Positions 5,568 to 7,344 of a stretch of 7,344 nucleotides of DNA are shown here, one piece after another. The notes beneath the pieces are model-generated. The model made no database searches. It had not been told where the DNA came from and worked only from the letters and a program-made list of their open reading frames with translations. A program made the position numbers and the translations under genes. Source of the DNA: DATGCT01 sp964639325 (GTDB lineage: Bacteria; Patescibacteriota; Minisyncoccia; UBA6257; GWB1-50-10); assembly GCA_964639325.1 (NCBI GenBank), contig CAZXDO010000037.1, positions 1 to 7,344 of the forward strand. The letters run 5' to 3'. Position 1 is the first letter of the stretch. The number at the start of each line of letters is the position of its first letter.

Positions 5568-6115
5568 GGTTGTTTATTTCTCTTCCCCTAACTAAAGAAG
5601 CAAGGGATTTTATTGGAAAAAATTCAAACCACCTTATTTCTAATATGGGAAATGAGGCGAGGCTTATTCCTGATTATAAATGGCATTTCACACTAGTTTT
5701 TTTGGGAAATCAACCTGAAGACATTTTTCCTCTTGAAAAAATAATCAAAGAAACTGCTGAAGAATTTAAAAGTCCGGAAGTGAAATTAAAAAAAATAATT
5801 TCTGCTCCGCCCGGTAAAAAACCAAGAATGGTCTGGCTTGTGCCTGATAATAAATCTAATGAAAGAATAGCAAAAATAAAAAATAAACTTGTTAAAAAAC
5901 TAAAAGAAGAAAAAGTAGAATGGAAAGAAGAGTACCGTCCTTTTAATGGGCACATAACCTTAGCAAAATTTAAACCCCTCTCCATTAATAAACCTCTTAA
6001 AATAGAAAAAGAAATAAATTTCACTTACCAACCTCCTTCAATTCACCTTATGAAATCAACCCTGAAGCCCGCGGGAGCAGAATACGAAACTATTTTTGAA
6101 TCTCCTTTTAATTAA
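5564..6115 (+). CDS. thpR: RNA 2',3'-cyclic phosphodiesterase (2H superfamily)
   Basis: A 183-residue protein, typical in length for the ThpR/LigT family. The two hallmark H-x-T-x motifs are HFTL at 41-44 and HITL at 130-133, set in strands WHFTLVFLG and FNGHITLAKF; these provide the paired catalytic His and Thr. RLFISLPLT at the N-terminus and PRMVWLVP (87-94) also fit the family. Known members open 2',3'-cyclic phosphates on RNA or tRNA halves and can ligate them in reverse; the physiological substrate here is unknown. ATG overlaps the def stop by four bases, with no separate ribosome binding site, so translation is probably coupled to def. Confidence 0.93.
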   Translation: MRLFISLPLTKEARDFIGKNSNHLISNMGNEARLIPDYKWHFTLVFLGNQPEDIFPLEKIIKETAEEFKSPEVKLKKIISAPPGKKPRMVWLVPDNKSNERIAKIKNKLVKKLKEEKVEWKEEYRPFNGHITLAKFKPLSINKPLKIEKEINFTYQPPSIHLMKSTLKPAGAEYETIFESPFN

Positions 6116-6137
6116 TTAAGATTAACTTAAAAAACCC

Positions 6138-6163
6138 AACTTGGGGGTGTCGGGAACACCCGG
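6138..6163. repeat. Palindromic repeat, copy B (variant stem)
   Basis: Shares AACTTGGGGGTGTCGGGAAC with the reverse complement of copy A, but its right half reads ACACCC. This gives the stem GGGTGT / ACACCC around loop CGGGA, so base pairing is kept by a changed half. It lies 22 bases after the thpR stop. Confidence 0.8.
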
Positions 6164-6170
6164 CATTAAG

Positions 6171-6179
6171 TTATCCACA
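6171..6179 (+). promoter_or_regulatory. Single consensus DnaA-box sequence
   Basis: TTATCCACA matches the bacterial DnaA box exactly. It lies alone between palindromic repeats B and C, in the convergent gap between thpR and fmt. One 9-mer can occur by chance, and there is no box cluster here. Confidence 0.35.
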
Positions 6180-6180
6180 A

Positions 6181-6211
6181 CAACGTGGGGGTGTCGGGAA
6201 CCCCCAAGTTG
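6181..6211. repeat. Palindromic repeat, copy C
   Basis: Stem CAACGTGGGGGT / ACCCCCAAGTTG with one G-A mismatch around loop GTCGGGA, the inverse orientation of copy A. It starts one base beyond the fmt stop codon. It may end or protect the fmt transcript, but no T-run follows on either strand. Confidence 0.88.
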
Positions 6212-6212
6212 G

Positions 6213-7079
6213 TTAAAGAGCGGTAATTTCTACTTTTCTCGGGTTTTTGCCGGCAACATGAATTTCAGTAAGGACAAGTTTTTTATTATTAATTTCAAAA
6301 CCAAGAAGTTTAATTCTTTTTTCTTTAGGCAGATCTTGGTAAGGTTCTTTTAATTCGGTCCAAACTCCGGGTTCGGGATTAAGAGCTCTTATCATTCGAG
6401 AAATTTCTTCAGCTTCTCCCCCTCCTTCTTCTATTGCTTTCTTAAGCTTTTCAGGACTGATATAAGCATCTTCACTTTTAAACTTTTTAGTAAAAGTAGC
6501 TTCGTCATGATTTTGGGGTTTAACTTCAGCTTTCCCTTCTAAATATTGTGGAATTATTTCAATAAGAAGTTCGGCGCTGATCTCGGCTAATTTATCTCTT
6601 AATTCCAAATAGTTCATATCTCCTATTTCAATTTCTTTCTCAGCCAAAACCGGACCGTGATCCATTTTTTCATCCATTTCTATAATAGTTGTTCCTGTTT
6701 TTTTCTCTCCTGCTAAAATAGCACTCCTTATAGGAGTGGCTCCGCGGTATTTAGGTAAAATGGAAGGGTGAACAACTAAAGAACCTTTTTTAGGAATTTC
6801 AATAATTTCTTTAGGAATAATTTTCCCGTAAGCCGCAACAATAAAAAGATTATGAGAAGAAAGAACTTCAAATTGAGATGAGTTAAGTTTTTCCGGTTGC
6901 CAAACGAGAATATTATGCTCGGCAGCAACTACTTTTGTCGGAGGTGGTGAAACTTCCTGACTTCTATCAACGGGGCGATCAGGGTTGCAAACAACAACCT
7001 GAGGTTTTATTTCCGCTTCAATAAGCTTTTTTAAAACTATTTCAGCAAATCTTGGAGTTCCAAAAAATGTATATTTCAT
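6213..7079 (-). CDS. fmt: Methionyl-tRNA formyltransferase with atypical active site
   Basis: A 288-residue protein, somewhat shorter than the usual ~310. It transfers formyl from 10-formyl-tetrahydrofolate to Met on initiator tRNA. N-terminal domain: MKYTFFGTPRFA (1-12), NPDRPVDRS (32-40), FIVAAYGKIIP (79-89), HPSILPKYRGATPIRSAIL (104-122) and MDHGPVLAEKEI (139-150). C-terminal OB-like domain: SRMIRALNPEPGVWTEL (227-243) and ITEIHVAGKNP-like end. The catalytic His (H104) and Asp (D140) are kept, but the family's Asn two residues before the His (N-V-H) is Val here: the sequence is GSLVVHPS, with V102 at that site. Either activity is altered, the read differs, or a CPR-type variant uses another residue. 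ATG 7079 is placed by the promoter immediately upstream. The stop abuts palindromic repeat C. Identity as a formyltransferase is strong; a sugar or other formyltransferase is less likely given the C-terminal domain. Confidence 0.92.
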   Translation of the reverse strand: MKYTFFGTPRFAEIVLKKLIEAEIKPQVVVCNPDRPVDRSQEVSPPPTKVVAAEHNILVWQPEKLNSSQFEVLSSHNLFIVAAYGKIIPKEIIEIPKKGSLVVHPSILPKYRGATPIRSAILAGEKKTGTTIIEMDEKMDHGPVLAEKEIEIGDMNYLELRDKLAEISAELLIEIIPQYLEGKAEVKPQNHDEATFTKKFKSEDAYISPEKLKKAIEEGGGEAEEISRMIRALNPEPGVWTELKEPYQDLPKEKRIKLLGFEINNKKLVLTEIHVAGKNPRKVEITAL

Positions 7080-7086
7080 ATTTTAT

Positions 7087-7115
7087 ATAATACACTCAGG
7101 TTGCAGAATGAGCAA
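7087..7115 (-). promoter_or_regulatory. fmt promoter, predicting a leaderless mRNA
   Basis: Minus strand TTGCTC (7115-7110), 17-base spacer, TATTAT (7092-7087). The expected transcription start is at about 7080, next to ATG 7079, and no Shine-Dalgarno site fits in between. The layout matches that of the promoter at 4691-4719. Confidence 0.62.
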
Positions 7116-7139
7116 AATGTCGATAAAGTGATATTATAT

Positions 7140-7210
7140 TGCCGGGTCGTCTAATGGTAGGACCCATGTCTCTGGAGCATGTTATCCAGGTTCGAATCCT
7201 GGCCCGGCAG
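7140..7210 (+). tRNA. tRNA-Gln (anticodon CUG)
   Basis: A full cloverleaf can be drawn. Acceptor TGCCGGG pairs with CCCGGCA (7 bp) and discriminator G is at 7210. The D arm is GTCT / GGAC with loop AATGGTA. The anticodon stem CATGT / GCATG carries loop CTCTGGA, giving anticodon CTG (7172-7174), which reads CAG. The variable region is four bases. The T arm is CCAGG / CCTGG with loop TTCGAAT. A U1-A72 pair and G73 also fit known glutamine tRNAs. The 3' CCA is not encoded (CAC follows), so it must be added by nucleotidyltransferase. Confidence 0.95.
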
Positions 7211-7228
7211 CACGAATGAAATGAGTGA

Positions 7229-7315
7229 TGACGGGTATGGATTCGAACCATTTTGCCCCGTGTTGGAAAGTATCTAAACCCACGGGTTTTCAAAGTCAGG
7301 GGGTCGGGGCAAAAT
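7229..7315 (-). ncRNA. Unassigned structured element with a minus-strand tRNA T-arm-like hairpin
   Basis: On the minus strand ATGG-TTCGAAT-CCAT (7251-7237) looks like a tRNA T arm and is followed by ACCCGTCA, as an acceptor 3' strand would be. Before it, CGGGGCAAAAT (7260-7250) pairs perfectly with ATTTTGCCCCG (7315-7305). Inside lie AAACCC / GGGTTT, and CCCGTG / CACGGG in competition with the outer stem. I found no matching 5' acceptor strand, D arm or anticodon arm. It could be the 3' end of a tRNA with an insertion, of a tmRNA-like RNA that continues past the window edge, a decayed tRNA, or chance. The tmRNA reading is weakened by the lack of the expected G-U pair and ACCA end. Confidence 0.3.
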
Positions 7316-7344
7316 ATGTGTTTATGTGAGATTCCTTCCCCGGC

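Noticed and set aside
6141..6353. Plus-strand 70-codon reading frame over the thpR-fmt gap
   Set aside because: It runs through two palindromic repeats and the antisense of fmt, with no start signals.
7129..7137. Extended -10 (TGATATTAT) as the tRNA-Gln promoter
   Set aside because: It ends three bases before the mature tRNA, so transcription from it would start inside the tRNA. The real promoter was not identified.
7096..7293. Minus-strand 65-codon reading frame over the tRNA
   Set aside because: It is antisense to tRNA-Gln and overlaps the structured element; no coding signals.
7229..7344. Calling the right-edge element a tmRNA or a complete tRNA
   Set aside because: No 5' acceptor, D arm or anticodon arm could be paired, and the 3' end lacks the expected ACCA and G-U features.
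1..7344. CRISPR arrays, insertion sequences, or transposases
   Set aside because: No regular repeat-spacer pattern and no transposase-like protein were seen. The repeats present are short palindromes.

Overview
The window is AT-rich bacterial DNA with short, closely packed genes. Proteins are rich in Lys, Glu and Ile. Most housekeeping genes lack a Shine-Dalgarno sequence, and several have a -10 box so close to the start codon that a leaderless or nearly leaderless mRNA is likely. With compact intergenic spaces and a small helical hypothetical of a type I associate with candidate phyla radiation genomes, this suggests Patescibacteria/CPR, perhaps Parcubacteria. A bL9 gene argues mildly against the CPR lineages reported to lack it. 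This assignment is inference; no marker gene settles it.

Left part (1-2843): a compact biosynthetic locus for a ribosomally made, post-translationally modified peptide of the thiazole/oxazole-modified type (TOMM/LAP). A 44-residue precursor-like peptide with three Cys (45-179) is followed by a 717-residue fusion enzyme (322-2475) and a 65-residue precursor-like peptide with twelve Cys in a CxC pattern (2586-2783). The enzyme combines an N-terminal PqqD-like peptide-binding region, a SagB-type FMN dehydrogenase and a YcaO cyclodehydratase. The two peptides share a leader block and an identical 28-bp start region but have unrelated cores. Each gene ends in an intrinsic terminator. The enzyme gene and second peptide have their own TTGACA promoters, and all three have a strong GGAGG site. 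No exporter, protease, immunity gene or E1-like partner lies in the window. This is the standout system.

Middle (2869-4567, minus strand): ctpA (S41 C-terminal processing protease) and rplI (ribosomal protein bL9) form a tight operon, convergent with the peptide locus. A perfect 17-bp hairpin lies upstream of ctpA, in the divergent gap before the next genes.

Right part (4726-7344): a plus-strand run of a 94-residue hypothetical, def (peptide deformylase) and thpR (2H-family RNA 2',3'-cyclic phosphodiesterase) faces fmt (methionyl-tRNA formyltransferase) on the minus strand. def and fmt are the removing and adding enzymes of the N-formylmethionine cycle. Three copies of a palindromic repeat sit in the gaps of this region, with a perfect DnaA-box sequence between two of them. 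fmt appears to have Val where the family has its catalytic Asn. A tRNA-Gln(CUG) gene follows on the plus strand. The last ~120 bases hold a minus-strand T-arm-like hairpin and further base-paired structure that I could not assign.
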